Source of the DNA: DASRFA01 sp035651755
GTDB taxonomy: Bacteria; Desulfobacterota; Binatia; UBA12015
Direction: 5' to 3'
Length of the DNA stretch: 64,000 bases
Assembly (NCBI GenBank): GCA_035651755.1
Contig: DASRFA010000027.1
Coordinates: forward strand, 1-64,000
Under the pieces are notes generated by a model, which worked only from the letters and a program-made list of their open reading frames with translations, had not been told where the DNA came from and did not search any database. A program made the translations under genes and the position numbers. Positions 27,560 to 36,264 of the stretch are shown here, piece by piece; the first letter of the stretch is position 1; every line of letters starts with the position of its first letter.

Positions 27560-27688
27560 CCAGGCGATCGCTTGCGCCGCGACCCCGCCGTGAGGCGATT
27601 GAAGTCATCGGAATCTTGTCTAGCCGACGAGTCGTACGCGACCGCGGCGGATTGCCACGAGGACGGCACGAGCAGTGCGGCCGTCGCC

Positions 27689-28960
27689 CTACCGGTGCGG
27701 CGGGAACGTCTCCAGCTTCCGCGTCGCGAGTATCCGATCGGCAATTGCGTTCGCGACCGTTTCCACCCCCTTTGCGTTCAGATGACAGCAATCGTCCGAA
27801 TAGACCGTCTCGGGCGTCGACGCGAAGATCTCCCCGAGGAAGTACGAGTCGACGCCAGCCTTTCGTAGCCGACCCGTCGCCTCCTCCATCCGCCGGTAGA
27901 TCGGCGTGATCAGCTCGAACCGCTCCGGCTTGCCGATGCGGTACCTCTTCTCCTCGTCGCTCAGCGGCTTCGAGTCGCGCAGATACTGGTTCGGCTGCAC
28001 GAAGTGGAAGAACGCCTTCCCGCGCGCCGCGGCAAGCCGGTCCGAGTCGGCGATGATCTGTTCGTAGAACCGCAGGTACGCATCGCGCTTCGCCGCGACG
28101 CCGCCGGCAGCCGCGTCGGGCGGGTCGAAGCCGCTCCAGTCCTCGCGGCCACCCGTCGGCGCCGCCGCACGCAGCTCGGCGATCTTCGCCTGGTAGCGCG
28201 CGGCGAGCATCCGCCACGCGAGGTGGGCGAGCATGCTGTCCGCGAGCGGCGAGTCCGCGACCCGCCGGGTCATCCGCGACGCGTCCTCCTGCGTGCGGAT
28301 CAGCTCCGCCACGCGGACGATCTCCTCGCGCGGATACGTGCTGCGCACGAGCGTCGGCCACGTCGATCCCCACGGGAACGCTGCCGGATAGACGCTCAGC
28401 TCCTCGTCGCCGAGGTGGAGCGCCTCGTTGTGGCCATCGAGGACGACGGCGACGTCGATCATGTCGAGGTAGTACTCGAGCGCATAGAACGATTGCGGCT
28501 GGCGCCAGCCGTCGACCGCGAACGACACCAGCGTGACGCGCTCCCAGCCGCGCTCCGCGAGCGACTTCCGGAGCGGCTCGAGCATCGCGTCCGGCGAAGC
28601 CGCGAGCTGCATCGCGACCGATCCGCCGAAGAGGCCGATGACGAGCTCCCGCGGGCCCTTGCGATACGGAAAGTCCCCGACCTTCGAGATGAAGCCCTGC
28701 GCGTTTGCGCCCCGGTCGCCCGGCGCGAAGGTGTAGCCGAAGAACGGGTGCAGCCGGTACAGCGACCGGATCGCGCGCGCCCCCAACCCCTGTCCGTGCA
28801 GGGTATCGACCGGGCCCTCTCCGGGAAGCGAGGCGAGGAACGCTTCCCGCTCCTGGCGAGCCGCCGCGATCCCGCCCGGAACCCACCACCGCGCGGCAGC
28901 CTCCGCTCCGAGGAGCGCGACGGCCGCGATCACGAGCGCGGTCAGCAATCGCACGATCAT
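27689..28960 (-). CDS. SGNH/GDSL-like hydrolase, membrane-anchored or exported
   Basis: A 423-residue protein with an N-terminal hydrophobic helix (MIVRLLTALVIAAVALLGAE) that should anchor or export it. SGNH marks are the block I nucleophile region VIGLFGGSVAMQ, block III VVLDGHNEA (Gly then His-Asn in place of the usual GxND), and block V YSDDCCHLNAKGVE with the Asp-x-x-His catalytic pair. Relatives deacylate surface sugars or lipids; a role in envelope polymer modification is likely but unproven. It is transcribed alone and converges on lnt, with a 129-base gap between them. The ATG at 28960 is the first possible start before the hydrophobic helix. Confidence 0.78.
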   Translation of the reverse strand: MIVRLLTALVIAAVALLGAEAAARWWVPGGIAAARQEREAFLASLPGEGPVDTLHGQGLGARAIRSLYRLHPFFGYTFAPGDRGANAQGFISKVGDFPYRKGPRELVIGLFGGSVAMQLAASPDAMLEPLRKSLAERGWERVTLVSFAVDGWRQPQSFYALEYYLDMIDVAVVLDGHNEALHLGDEELSVYPAAFPWGSTWPTLVRSTYPREEIVRVAELIRTQEDASRMTRRVADSPLADSMLAHLAWRMLAARYQAKIAELRAAAPTGGREDWSGFDPPDAAAGGVAAKRDAYLRFYEQIIADSDRLAAARGKAFFHFVQPNQYLRDSKPLSDEEKRYRIGKPERFELITPIYRRMEEATGRLRKAGVDSYFLGEIFASTPETVYSDDCCHLNAKGVETVANAIADRILATRKLETFPPHR

Positions 28961-29171
28961 GGACGCGCGAAGCGCTCGCGGCGCGAAAGCCCGCGGCCGG
29001 CGCTGCCAAATCCCGCAAAGACGCCGGCGCAGCGCGGCCCACGGTCCATCTCGCCAACGTACGAGCAGCCGCGCTGGCCATCAACAGCGGCCCGGCGACG
29101 CGGCTCCGCGCCACCTCGGAAAGCGCCGGTTTGACGACCCTCGGCGGTGCGCCGACAATCGACCCACGGCG

Positions 29172-29474
29172 ATGGCGGAGATCCTCGTGCTGGTCGTGCT
29201 CGCGGCTCTGCTGTTCGCCGCGCTCGCGCCGCTTCGCCATTGGCTCGAACGGCGCTACATCCGCCGTCGCGGCGGCCGGCACGGCGTGGTCGTCGCGATG
29301 AGACGGCGCAGCGACGGCAGCTACGCCGCCTCGGAGGACGTGCCGCAGACACACAGCTCGCAGCGTCGCGATCGCCAGGCAAGCGCGGGTGACACGACGC
29401 GCGGCACACGCGGACCCCGCAGCGTGCCGCCGACCGAAGACGACGAGGAGGGGGACGATGGCAGTGAACGGTGA
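29172..29474 (+). CDS. Small single-span membrane protein upstream of the SPFH gene
   Basis: A 100-residue protein that I do not recognise: one N-terminal span (MAEILVLVVLAALLFAALAP), a basic cluster that should stay cytoplasmic (HWLERRYIRRRGGRHG), then a hydrophilic Ser/Arg/Thr tail ending in an acidic EDDEEGDDGSE stretch. It overlaps the start of the SPFH gene by 17 bases, so the two are probably cotranslated. SPFH proteins often pair with NfeD, but this protein is shorter and lacks the NfeD OB-fold, so it is not that partner. The ATG at 29172 was chosen because the span begins right there. Confidence 0.6.
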   Translation: MAEILVLVVLAALLFAALAPLRHWLERRYIRRRGGRHGVVVAMRRRSDGSYAASEDVPQTHSSQRRDRQASAGDTTRGTRGPRSVPPTEDDEEGDDGSER

Positions 29475-30390
29475 CGCCCGACGCGACGTTCGCCTCGAAG
29501 CGCGCGCGTTCGCGAGCAGCATCACGCTCGCGGTGATCGTGCTCCTGCTGCTCGGGATCTACAGCTCGTTCAGCATCATCCAGCCCGGGAACGTCGGCGT
29601 CGTGTTCAACCGCTGGACCGGGAGCCTGCGCGCGGTCGGGCAGGGCATCATCTGGCGCATCCCCTGGATCACGCAGGTGCAGTCGTACCCGGTCGCGCTC
29701 CGCACCTACACGATGGTGAAGCGCGCCAGCGAGGGATCGGCGCCCACCGACGACTCGATCGACCTCCCGACGCGCGAAGGCCAGCACATCCGCCAGGACA
29801 TCTCCGTCACCTACAACACGAGCCAGGAGCGCGCGGCCGATGTCTTCCGCGCGTTCCGCGGCGCGGACATCGAGGACATCGAGTCGAGCTTCATCCGCCG
29901 CACGATCATCACGGTCTCGCAGAACGCGGCCGGCCAGATGGCGCTCACCGACCTGATCTCGAACCAGCGCGGCGAGCTCCAGAAGCGCATCCAGGAGGAC
30001 CTCGGGACCGAGATGTCGAAGATGGGCTTCATCGTCGACAAGGTGAACCTCGGCGCGAGCCACCTGCCGCAGGCGATCGAGGCCCAGATGCAGCAGAAGA
30101 TGGCCGCCCAGCAGCAGGCGCAGCAGGCCGAGTACGAGCTCCAGCGCCAGCAGACGCTCGCGAAGGCGAAGGTCGCCGAGGCCGAGGGCGAGGCGCAGTC
30201 GACGCTCGTCAAGGCGAAGGCGCAGGCCGAGGCGAACCGCCTCATCCAGGAGACGCTCACTCCGATGCTGATCCAGGGCAAGGCGATCGATCGCTGGAAC
30301 GGCACGCTGCCGCAGTTCGCCGGCGGCGGCGCTGTGCCGTTCGTCGATCTCACCCCGCCGCGCGGGCTTGGGACCGACCAGTCGCGCTGA
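29458..30390 (+). CDS. SPFH/Band 7 (prohibitin-like) membrane protein
   Basis: A 310-residue prohibitin-homology protein: one N-terminal span (SITLAVIVLLLLGIYSSF), then the Band 7 domain (about residues 40-210) with IQPGNVGVVFNRWTGSL and DLPTREGQHIRQDISVTYN, and a long coiled coil (about 205-285; QQKMAAQQQAQQAEYELQRQ). Such proteins form large membrane rings that organise membrane domains and guard AAA proteases such as FtsH. The ATG at 29458 follows GAGGAGGGGGACG, a strong ribosome-binding site, which excludes the longer in-frame extension. The upstream small membrane protein overlaps its start. Confidence 0.9.
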   Translation: MAVNGDARRDVRLEARAFASSITLAVIVLLLLGIYSSFSIIQPGNVGVVFNRWTGSLRAVGQGIIWRIPWITQVQSYPVALRTYTMVKRASEGSAPTDDSIDLPTREGQHIRQDISVTYNTSQERAADVFRAFRGADIEDIESSFIRRTIITVSQNAAGQMALTDLISNQRGELQKRIQEDLGTEMSKMGFIVDKVNLGASHLPQAIEAQMQQKMAAQQQAQQAEYELQRQQTLAKAKVAEAEGEAQSTLVKAKAQAEANRLIQETLTPMLIQGKAIDRWNGTLPQFAGGGAVPFVDLTPPRGLGTDQSR

Positions 30391-30485
30391 CGCCCGGCGA
30401 GCGCCTTCGATCCGGAAAGGGCGCGCGGCGCGGTGAAGGCGTCTGGCGCGTACGTTCTTTTTCGGGTCGCTGCGAAAATGATTGC

Positions 30486-30515
30486 TTGAAACGCCAGATT
30501 AGCGGGTGCCATACT
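30486..30515 (+). promoter_or_regulatory. Candidate sigma-70 promoter
   Basis: TTGAAA at 30486-30491 is followed after 18 bases by CATACT at 30510-30515. TGC just before the second hexamer gives an extended -10 element. It lies in a locally A/T-rich patch in the 183-base gap ahead of the exported propeller gene, with about 50 bases of leader to the ATG at 30574. Organism-specific promoter rules are unknown, so this is a candidate only. Confidence 0.4.
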
Positions 30516-30573
30516 CGACGCCGCAGCGGCGTCGCCCGACTCTTCTGCGCCACCTCGAACAAGGAGCCCGTAC

Positions 30574-32424
30574 ATGCGCCCCGCGCTCGCGTCCCTCGGC
30601 GTCCTCGTCGCAACCGCCGTCGCGCTTCTCCTTCCCGCGCCGTCGGGTGCCCAGATCGTGCGGCCTCCGTTCGCGGCCGACTACCACCTCTACGACCTCG
30701 GCTCGGTGCCTGGAGTGCCGCTGTTCTACGGTGGCATCGCGTTCCTCTCCGGCGACCCCGACAGGCTGCTGATCGCGGGCGTGGCGAACGCGGCAGGCGG
30801 GTCGCTGTACTCGATCGGCGTCGTGCGCGGTGCCGGGAACCACATCGTGGGCTTCTCGGGAGTCGCCGCCGTCTTCAGCGACGCGCCGTTCATCGACGGC
30901 GGTCTCGCCTACCATCCGGGCGGCGTGCTGTTCCTGAGCCGCTATCACCCCGAGCTCGACATGGCGGAGCTCGGCGAGCTGAAGCCGGGCAGCACGACGA
31001 CGGACAAGGTCGTGAACCTGAGCGCGTCGCCGCTCGCGGTGCACAACGCCCCGGGTGGGCTGAGCTTCGTGCCGGCGGGCATGCCCGGTGCGGGAGTGCT
31101 GAAGCTCGCGTCGTTCGGGGACGGGCAGTGGTATTCGCTCGACCTGGCCCCGGACATGAGCGACACCTTCGACGTCACCGGCTCGACGCCGACGGTCGTG
31201 GTGGGCGCGTGCCCCGAGGGATTCGTCTATCGCCCTGCGGGCACCGCGGGCTTCGCGAATCACTCGCTGGTGCTCGCCGAGTGGTGCGCTTCGGTCGTGA
31301 GGGCGTACGAGGTCGACGCCAGCGGTGACCCCGTTGCCACCTCGGGGCAGGTGTTCGTCGACGGGATTCCGGGACCAGAGGGCATCGCGGTCGATCCCAC
31401 GACCGGCGACATCCTGATCTCCCAGTTCGGCGAGCCGAACCGGATCTACAACGTGCACGCGTACGCGCCGCTTCCGTGCACGTCGGACGCCGACTGCAAC
31501 GACAGCAACGTCTGCACCGACGACGCCTGCGACATGATGAGCGGCAACTGCACGTACACGAACCACGACGCGATCGCCTGCGACGACGGCCTGTACTGCG
31601 ACGGAGCCGACACCTGCCAGGACGGCTACTGCAGCGTCCACGCCGGCAATCCGTGCGCCATGCTGCCGAACTGTCAGGACTTCTGCATCGAGGGCGCCGA
31701 TTCCTGCGGCAACACGCCGGCCGGCTCCGCCTGCACGACGCCCGGCGGCTTCGAATGCCGCCAGGACGTCTGCGACGGAGCCGGCACGTGCGATCACCCT
31801 CCCCAGCCTGCAAACACCCCTTGCACGCCGGACGGGACGCTCTGCACGACCGACTTCTGTGACAGCGGCGGGAGCTGCCGCCACCAGGCGATCGTCGACG
31901 GCCCCTGCCGTCAGCCCTTCACCTCCGGGAAGGCGACCATCCTCATCAAGAACGAGGCCGACCCGAAGAAGGACCTGATCGACTGGAAGTGGGTGAACGG
32001 CTCCGCGACCGATCTCGCCGCGTTCGGCGACCCCGTGACGGCGACCGACTACGAGCTCTGCATCTTCGACGCCGCGCTACACAACGGCACGAAGGTCTTC
32101 TATGGGCCGATCCCGCATGCCGGAACGTGCGCCGGCAAGCCATGCTGGAAGGCAAAGGGCAAGCCGCCCAGGGTGAAGGGCTACAAGTACAACGACAAGA
32201 ACCTCACCCAGCAGGGGATTCAGATCGTCGACCTGACCGCCGGCGCCGACAAGAAGGCCAAGGTGACGGCGAAGGGCAAGGGCGCCAACCTGGATCTGCC
32301 GCCGTTGCCCTTGAGTGGCGACGTCGTCGTCCAGCTCAGGTCGAGCACCGGCGAATGCTGGGGCGCGAGGTACTCGACGCCGAAGAAGAACACCGACAAG
32401 CAGTACAAGGCGAACGCGGACTGA
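30574..32424 (+). CDS. Exported beta-propeller protein with Cys-rich repeats and Trp/Cys C-terminal domain
   Basis: A 616-residue exported protein in three parts. After the signal peptide (MRPALASLGVLVATAVALLL, cleavage near SGA-Q) comes an NHL/lactonase-like propeller (about 30-300) with GPEGIAVDPTTGDILISQFG. Then about 130 residues of Cys-rich repeats (CNDSNVCTDDACDMMSGNC, CDDGLYCDGADTC, CTPDGTLCTTDFCD). The last 150 residues are a beta-rich Lys-rich domain (DLIDWKWVNGSATDLAAFG through GECWGARYS). I recall that domain at the ends of many exported proteins in Binatota-type genomes, where it may serve sorting or surface attachment; that is memory, not proof. Binding or adhesion is likely, but no enzyme motif is visible. 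Confidence 0.8.
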   Translation: MRPALASLGVLVATAVALLLPAPSGAQIVRPPFAADYHLYDLGSVPGVPLFYGGIAFLSGDPDRLLIAGVANAAGGSLYSIGVVRGAGNHIVGFSGVAAVFSDAPFIDGGLAYHPGGVLFLSRYHPELDMAELGELKPGSTTTDKVVNLSASPLAVHNAPGGLSFVPAGMPGAGVLKLASFGDGQWYSLDLAPDMSDTFDVTGSTPTVVVGACPEGFVYRPAGTAGFANHSLVLAEWCASVVRAYEVDASGDPVATSGQVFVDGIPGPEGIAVDPTTGDILISQFGEPNRIYNVHAYAPLPCTSDADCNDSNVCTDDACDMMSGNCTYTNHDAIACDDGLYCDGADTCQDGYCSVHAGNPCAMLPNCQDFCIEGADSCGNTPAGSACTTPGGFECRQDVCDGAGTCDHPPQPANTPCTPDGTLCTTDFCDSGGSCRHQAIVDGPCRQPFTSGKATILIKNEADPKKDLIDWKWVNGSATDLAAFGDPVTATDYELCIFDAALHNGTKVFYGPIPHAGTCAGKPCWKAKGKPPRVKGYKYNDKNLTQQGIQIVDLTAGADKKAKVTAKGKGANLDLPPLPLSGDVVVQLRSSTGECWGARYSTPKKNTDKQYKANAD

Positions 32425-32595
32425 GTCGGATCCCGGTCCTCCACGCCGCGGCGTTCGAAGCCGCTGCGCTCGCGCCGCGGGAACCAGTCGGTATCGCCGC
32501 CTGTTTGGACCGCGCGAACCGAACAATGTGCGATCGCGGTGAACGCCCGTCGCCCGAGACACGACGGTTGCCGCTCGGGCGGCAGGGAGGACACC

Positions 32596-34071
32596 ATGAA
32601 TCGGGGGATTTCCGCGCGGAGCGCGCGGTTCGCATCGCTCGCTCGCCGCCGCACCGCGGCAGCCATCGTCGGCGCGGCGTCCGCGCTCTCGCTGCTGCTC
32701 GGCGTCGCCGGCTCCGCGAGCGCACAGGCGAAGTGGACGACCTACGGGATCGAGAAGGCCTACTACGGCATCGCCGGCGACTCGAAGAAGGTCTACGTCG
32801 CCGGCCGCAGCGTGAGCGAGGTGAACGGCACCTTCGACGTCCTCGTCGACGCCTACGACGCCGCGACCGGCGCCCACGTCTGGCGGAACGAGTACGACAG
32901 CGGCGACGACGAGGCGGGCGGCCTCTGGCTCGCCCACCAGCCCAAGGACGCGAGCGAGCTCCGGAACGACCTCGTCCGCGTGCAGGGCGGGCGCGTCTTC
33001 GTCGGCGGCCTCGCGTGCGCCGCGCCGGGCTGCAACGCGTACGGCTTCTTCACCGAGAGCACGCTCTACGCGTACGACGCGACGAGCGGCGCGATGCTCT
33101 GGAAGGCGCGCAACCACGTGAATGGCCTCGCGGACGGCGGCGCGATGGCGATCGAGGTCGCGCCGAACCGGGTCTTCGTCGGGTCGTACGCGCAGGTGTA
33201 CGCGTACGACGCGGTCAGCGGCCAGGAGCTCTGGCACACCTACCTCGACAACCAGGTCTCGGGGCTGGAGTACCGGAACGGGCGCCTCTTCGTCACGTTC
33301 GACGACTCGAACAACGCCCAGCACGCGACCATCCAGGCGCTCGACCCGTCGACCGGCGCCTCGCTCTGGGAGAACGACGACGTGCAGCCCGCGGGAGTGC
33401 GCGCGCCGATCTGGGGGATGGCGACCGATGCGTCGCGCGTCTACGGCGTCGGCTACCGGACGGGCGACATCTACCTGCTGCGGGCGTTCGACCCGGTGAC
33501 CGGCGCGGTGCTCTGGCGGTCCCCGGCGCCGGGCGGCTGGGAGCTCGCCACCTACGGGCGCGGCGTCTCGGTCGCGACGGGCCTGAACCGCGTCTTCACC
33601 GCCGGCTACACCGCGGCCCCCGGCTCGGACGAGACGAATTTCCTCGTGCGCGCGCACTCCGCCACGACCGGTGCGCTCCTCTGGCAGGACGAGCTCGACT
33701 TCGGGTTCGCGAGCGCCGCGTACGAGATCATCTACGTGCCGGCTGCGAGCCGCGTGGCGCTGAAGCCGCCGATCGGCCGCGTGGTGCCCCAGCCCGGTCC
33801 TCGGCCGAACGTCGTGCCCGGGCTCGTCGTGGCGGCCGGCTACGGCATGGATGCTTTCAACGACGGGATCGCGCTGCTGCGCGCCTACGACCCCGCGACG
33901 GGCGCGCTCGCCTGGGAGCGCGACCTCAGCACTGCGGGCCGGCGCGACGAGTTCCTCGCGATCCAGAAGGTCGGCAAGCGGATCGTCGCGACGGGTACGA
34001 GCACGAAGGAGCTCGGCATGAACGAAGGGCAGTCGCTCGATCAGGACGGCATCATCGCGGCGTACGAGTGA
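32596..34071 (+). CDS. Exported PQQ-like beta-propeller protein
   Basis: A 491-residue exported protein. The ATG at 32596 follows GGGAGGACACC and opens a signal peptide with basic start MNRGISARSARFASLARRR, a Leu/Ala core and the cleavage motif ASA-Q. The mature part is repeated quinoprotein-type blades with 'AYDAATGAHVW' patterns (DVLVDAYDAATGAHVWRNE, QVYAYDAVSGQELWHTY, ALLWQDELDFG). Few cysteines are present, unlike the propeller lipoprotein at 9297-11294. No PQQ-dehydrogenase metal or disulfide motif is evident, so it is probably a non-catalytic scaffold or binding protein. It is followed 24 bases after the stop by a strong hairpin. Confidence 0.82.
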   Translation: MNRGISARSARFASLARRRTAAAIVGAASALSLLLGVAGSASAQAKWTTYGIEKAYYGIAGDSKKVYVAGRSVSEVNGTFDVLVDAYDAATGAHVWRNEYDSGDDEAGGLWLAHQPKDASELRNDLVRVQGGRVFVGGLACAAPGCNAYGFFTESTLYAYDATSGAMLWKARNHVNGLADGGAMAIEVAPNRVFVGSYAQVYAYDAVSGQELWHTYLDNQVSGLEYRNGRLFVTFDDSNNAQHATIQALDPSTGASLWENDDVQPAGVRAPIWGMATDASRVYGVGYRTGDIYLLRAFDPVTGAVLWRSPAPGGWELATYGRGVSVATGLNRVFTAGYTAAPGSDETNFLVRAHSATTGALLWQDELDFGFASAAYEIIYVPAASRVALKPPIGRVVPQPGPRPNVVPGLVVAAGYGMDAFNDGIALLRAYDPATGALAWERDLSTAGRRDEFLAIQKVGKRIVATGTSTKELGMNEGQSLDQDGIIAAYE

Positions 34072-34094
34072 GGGCGGACGGCACGCGAAAAAGA

Positions 34095-34134
34095 GAGGAG
34101 CCCGGCCGACGCGCTGCTGTCGGCCGGACTCCTC
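34095..34134 (+). terminator. Strong hairpin terminator
   Basis: The arms 34095-34110 and 34119-34134 pair over 16 positions with one mismatch around an eight-base loop; the core pairs CCGGCCGAC with GTCGGCCGG. A short A-run (GAAAAAGAG) lies on its left, giving a U-run for transcripts on the opposite strand, so it could work both ways. It ends the exported propeller gene. Confidence 0.7.
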
Positions 34135-34404
34135 GTTCGGGTATCGATCGAACACCCGAGTCCCAGCTTGGAGCCGGGACGATGTGTTCTACGAAGACTG
34201 CGTCAATCGATGTTCGGTACGACGGCGCCGCTGCCGCGAACGGCTAGCGGCGCCGCGAAAAGCCCGGTGGCGTGTCCATCCTCATCCTCCGTGGTCCCGA
34301 TCGATCGCGAGACGATCTCTCGATACGACCTCCTTCCGAACGGATGGTCTTTCGCCTCGTCGAGGCGATGGCCCCGACGACGACAATTTGAATCCGAAAG
34401 CGAG

Positions 34405-34418
34405 CGAAGTCAACTTCG
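34405..34418. promoter_or_regulatory. Inverted repeat before the hemerythrin gene
   Basis: CGAAGT and ACTTCG are perfect inverted arms with a two-base spacer, ending seven bases before the hemerythrin ATG at 34426. A repressor bound here would block ribosome access or the promoter. The 290 bases between the upstream hairpin and this gene are less G/C-rich than the rest and hold no other gene that I can see. Confidence 0.35.
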
Positions 34419-34425
34419 ATATCGC

Positions 34426-34974
34426 ATGAGCATCCAAACGATCACGGCGTTCCTGATCGCCGATCACCGGCGCCTCGAAGCGCTCCTCGACGCGGCGACC
34501 GCCACAGCCGCCGCTCCGTCGACCGCGATCGATGCGGCGCCGTACGCGGAGTTCCGCCGCGGCCTCCTCCGCCACATCGCGATCGAAGAGAAGCTGCTGC
34601 TTCCGGCCGCGCAGGCGGCGCGCGGCGGAGAGCCGCTGCCGATCGCCGAACGGCTGCGGCTCGATCACGGGGCGATCGCCGCGCTGCTCGTCCCGACGCC
34701 GACTGCGGAAATCGTCGCGACGCTTCGCCACATCCTCGAGCGTCACGACGAGATCGAGGAGGGTCCGGGCGGCCTCTACGCGACGTGCGACGATCTGCTC
34801 GCGCGCGGCGTGGACGCGCTCCTCGCGAAGATGCGCGCTTACCCCGAGCCGCCCGTGAACGCGCACAACGACGGTCCGGTGGTGATGCCGGCCGTGCGCC
34901 GCGCGCTCGAGCGCGCCGGCTACCGCCTCGTCGCACCCGCGGCGCCCGGCGGACGCGGCGCCCAGAGCGGGTAG
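34426..34974 (+). CDS. Hemerythrin-like (HHE) protein
   Basis: A 182-residue four-helix-bundle protein of the HHE/hemerythrin-like class that should bind a diiron centre. Likely ligands are His in IADHRRLEALL, His and Glu in RHIAIEEKLLLP, His in RLDHGAIAALL, and His with Glu in ERHDEIEEGPGGLY. Family members sense or store O2, NO or iron. It sits tail to tail with the molybdoenzyme operon and shares 55 bases with the HPP gene. NO or nitrite handling would fit if that operon acts on nitrate, but the link is inference. Confidence 0.82.
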   Translation: MSIQTITAFLIADHRRLEALLDAATATAAAPSTAIDAAPYAEFRRGLLRHIAIEEKLLLPAAQAARGGEPLPIAERLRLDHGAIAALLVPTPTAEIVATLRHILERHDEIEEGPGGLYATCDDLLARGVDALLAKMRAYPEPPVNAHNDGPVVMPAVRRALERAGYRLVAPAAPGGRGAQSG

Positions 34975-35576
34975 TCGATCCCGGCGAGGCGATTGATGAC
35001 GATGCCCTGCAGCACGAGCATCGCGACCGCGAGCATCAGCACCGCGAGCTGCGACGGCTCGCGCAGGATGCCGAGCGAGACGATCAGCGTGGTCGCTCCG
35101 GCGGGCGGGTGCGGCACGCGGAACCACACCATCGCGCCCGCCGTCAAGCCCAAGGACAGAGCGGCGGCCCCGACGTTGCTCCAGTCTACGCCGACGGCGA
35201 GCGCCGGACCGCGCGCGGTGAGGCCGAACACGACGAGCGCGAGGTAGCCGGCGAGGACGCCGATCAGGTGTCCGCCGATCGTGTTGCGCGGCGACGCGGC
35301 CGGCATCGTCGGCGTATAGAAGAGGAGGAAGGCCGTCGGCCCGAGCGACGGGAAGATGAACGGCGCTCCCGTCGCGACCGCGACCGCGGCCATCAGGCCG
35401 ATCGACAGGATCCCGTTCACGAAGGCGAACAGCCCGAGGATCCCGATCTGCGAGTGGCGCTCCGCGAGCGACGCGAGCTGGAGCCGGTGCGCGATGCCCC
35501 GCAGCACCGTCGCCATCTCGCCGTGGATCGGGCCGAGCGGTCGCTCCCGCTCGGGTGGACGCGCGTCGCCCGTCAT
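34920..35576 (-). CDS. HPP-family membrane protein (candidate nitrite transporter)
   Basis: A 218-residue HPP-family protein with about five spans. Marks are FPSLGPTAFLLFYTP, NTIGGHLIGVLAGYLAL, and the name-giving HPP in VPHPPAGATTLIVSLG. HPP proteins of plant chloroplasts and cyanobacteria have nitrite transport activity; others are uncharacterised or fused to CBS domains, which this one lacks. It is the last gene of the operon. Its ATG overlaps the stop of the 64-residue protein as ATGA, and its 3' end overlaps the convergent hemerythrin gene by 55 bases. Confidence 0.85.
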   Translation of the reverse strand: MTGDARPPERERPLGPIHGEMATVLRGIAHRLQLASLAERHSQIGILGLFAFVNGILSIGLMAAVAVATGAPFIFPSLGPTAFLLFYTPTMPAASPRNTIGGHLIGVLAGYLALVVFGLTARGPALAVGVDWSNVGAAALSLGLTAGAMVWFRVPHPPAGATTLIVSLGILREPSQLAVLMLAVAMLVLQGIVINRLAGIDYPLWAPRPPGAAGATRR

Positions 35577-35767
35577 CGGCGGAGGTAGCGGTGGAACGCG
35601 GCCGAGCCGGCGGCAAGGAGCACCGAGAGCCCCGCGGACGTCCAGGCGAGGCCGGCGTCGCGCGCGTGCAGCGCGTCCAGGCCGACCGTCAGAAGGAAGA
35701 TCTGAAGGGAAAGCAGCACCCCGACGAAGACGGCGACGGCCGACGAGACCTCGCGCGGTCGCGCCAT
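35573..35767 (-). CDS. 64-residue two-span membrane protein
   Basis: A small protein with two spans (VAVFVGVLLSLQIFLLTVG and LAWTSAGLSVLLAAGSAAF) and short basic ends. I do not recognise it. The reading frame is fixed by overlaps on both sides: its ATG shares a base with the Rieske stop (TGATG) and its own stop overlaps the HPP start (ATGA). Such tight packing supports it as a real gene. It may be a small subunit of the same membrane complex, as short subunits are common in respiratory enzymes. Confidence 0.68.
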   Translation of the reverse strand: MARPREVSSAVAVFVGVLLSLQIFLLTVGLDALHARDAGLAWTSAGLSVLLAAGSAAFHRYLRR

Positions 35768-36264
35768 CAGGTCGCCTCCGCGCCGAGCGCCCAGATCATG
35801 CCGTCGTCGCGGCGCTCGACGGCGATGCGCCCGAGCGGCCGCTGCGGCGGTCCGGCGACGACGTGGCCGTCGTGCGCGTCGAAGACGCCGTCGTGGCACG
35901 GGCAAAGCATCTCGTCGCTCGCGTCATTCCAGTACACGACGCAGCCGAGGTGCGTGCACTTCTGCGAGAACGCCCGCAGCTCGCCGTTCGAGAGCTGGAC
36001 CAGGATCGCCGGGTCGAGATCCGTCGGATATCGGAAGAGGAACGCCTCTCCCGTGCGCAGGGCGCTCGCCGCGACGATGGGCCGCGGCGCGCCCCGGTTG
36101 ATCGGGCGAAGCGACGTCCAGGCCGCGACGCCGACGCTCGCCGTCGCGAACGCGGCCGACGCGAGCACGAGGTAGCGCGCGAACTCGCGGCGCGTCACCT
36201 CGTCCTCGCCCTCCGAGGTCAACGGGAAGTCCGCACGCCACTTCGGGGTCGTCGCGTCAGACAT
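35767..36264 (-). CDS. Rieske [2Fe-2S] protein, membrane-anchored
   Basis: A 165-residue Rieske electron-transfer protein facing the periplasm. A TRREFARYLVL twin-arginine motif (about residues 24-34) and one span serve as uncleaved Tat signal and anchor, as in cytochrome bc Rieske subunits. The cluster motif is complete: CTHLGC (103-108) and CPCHDG (121-126), so Cys103, His105, Cys121 and His124 bind the cluster and Cys108-Cys123 forms the disulfide. No cytochrome b of the bc1 type is encoded nearby, so it probably serves the neighbouring molybdoenzyme chain. It overlaps the ferredoxin gene by eight bases. Confidence 0.92.
   Translation of the reverse strand: MSDATTPKWRADFPLTSEGEDEVTRREFARYLVLASAAFATASVGVAAWTSLRPINRGAPRPIVAASALRTGEAFLFRYPTDLDPAILVQLSNGELRAFSQKCTHLGCVVYWNDASDEMLCPCHDGVFDAHDGHVVAGPPQRPLGRIAVERRDDGMIWALGAEAT

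Noticed and set aside
30391..30470. A CGCCTTC/GAAGGCG inverted repeat after the SPFH gene
   Set aside because: The loop is over 30 bases and the stem only seven, so a terminator is doubtful.
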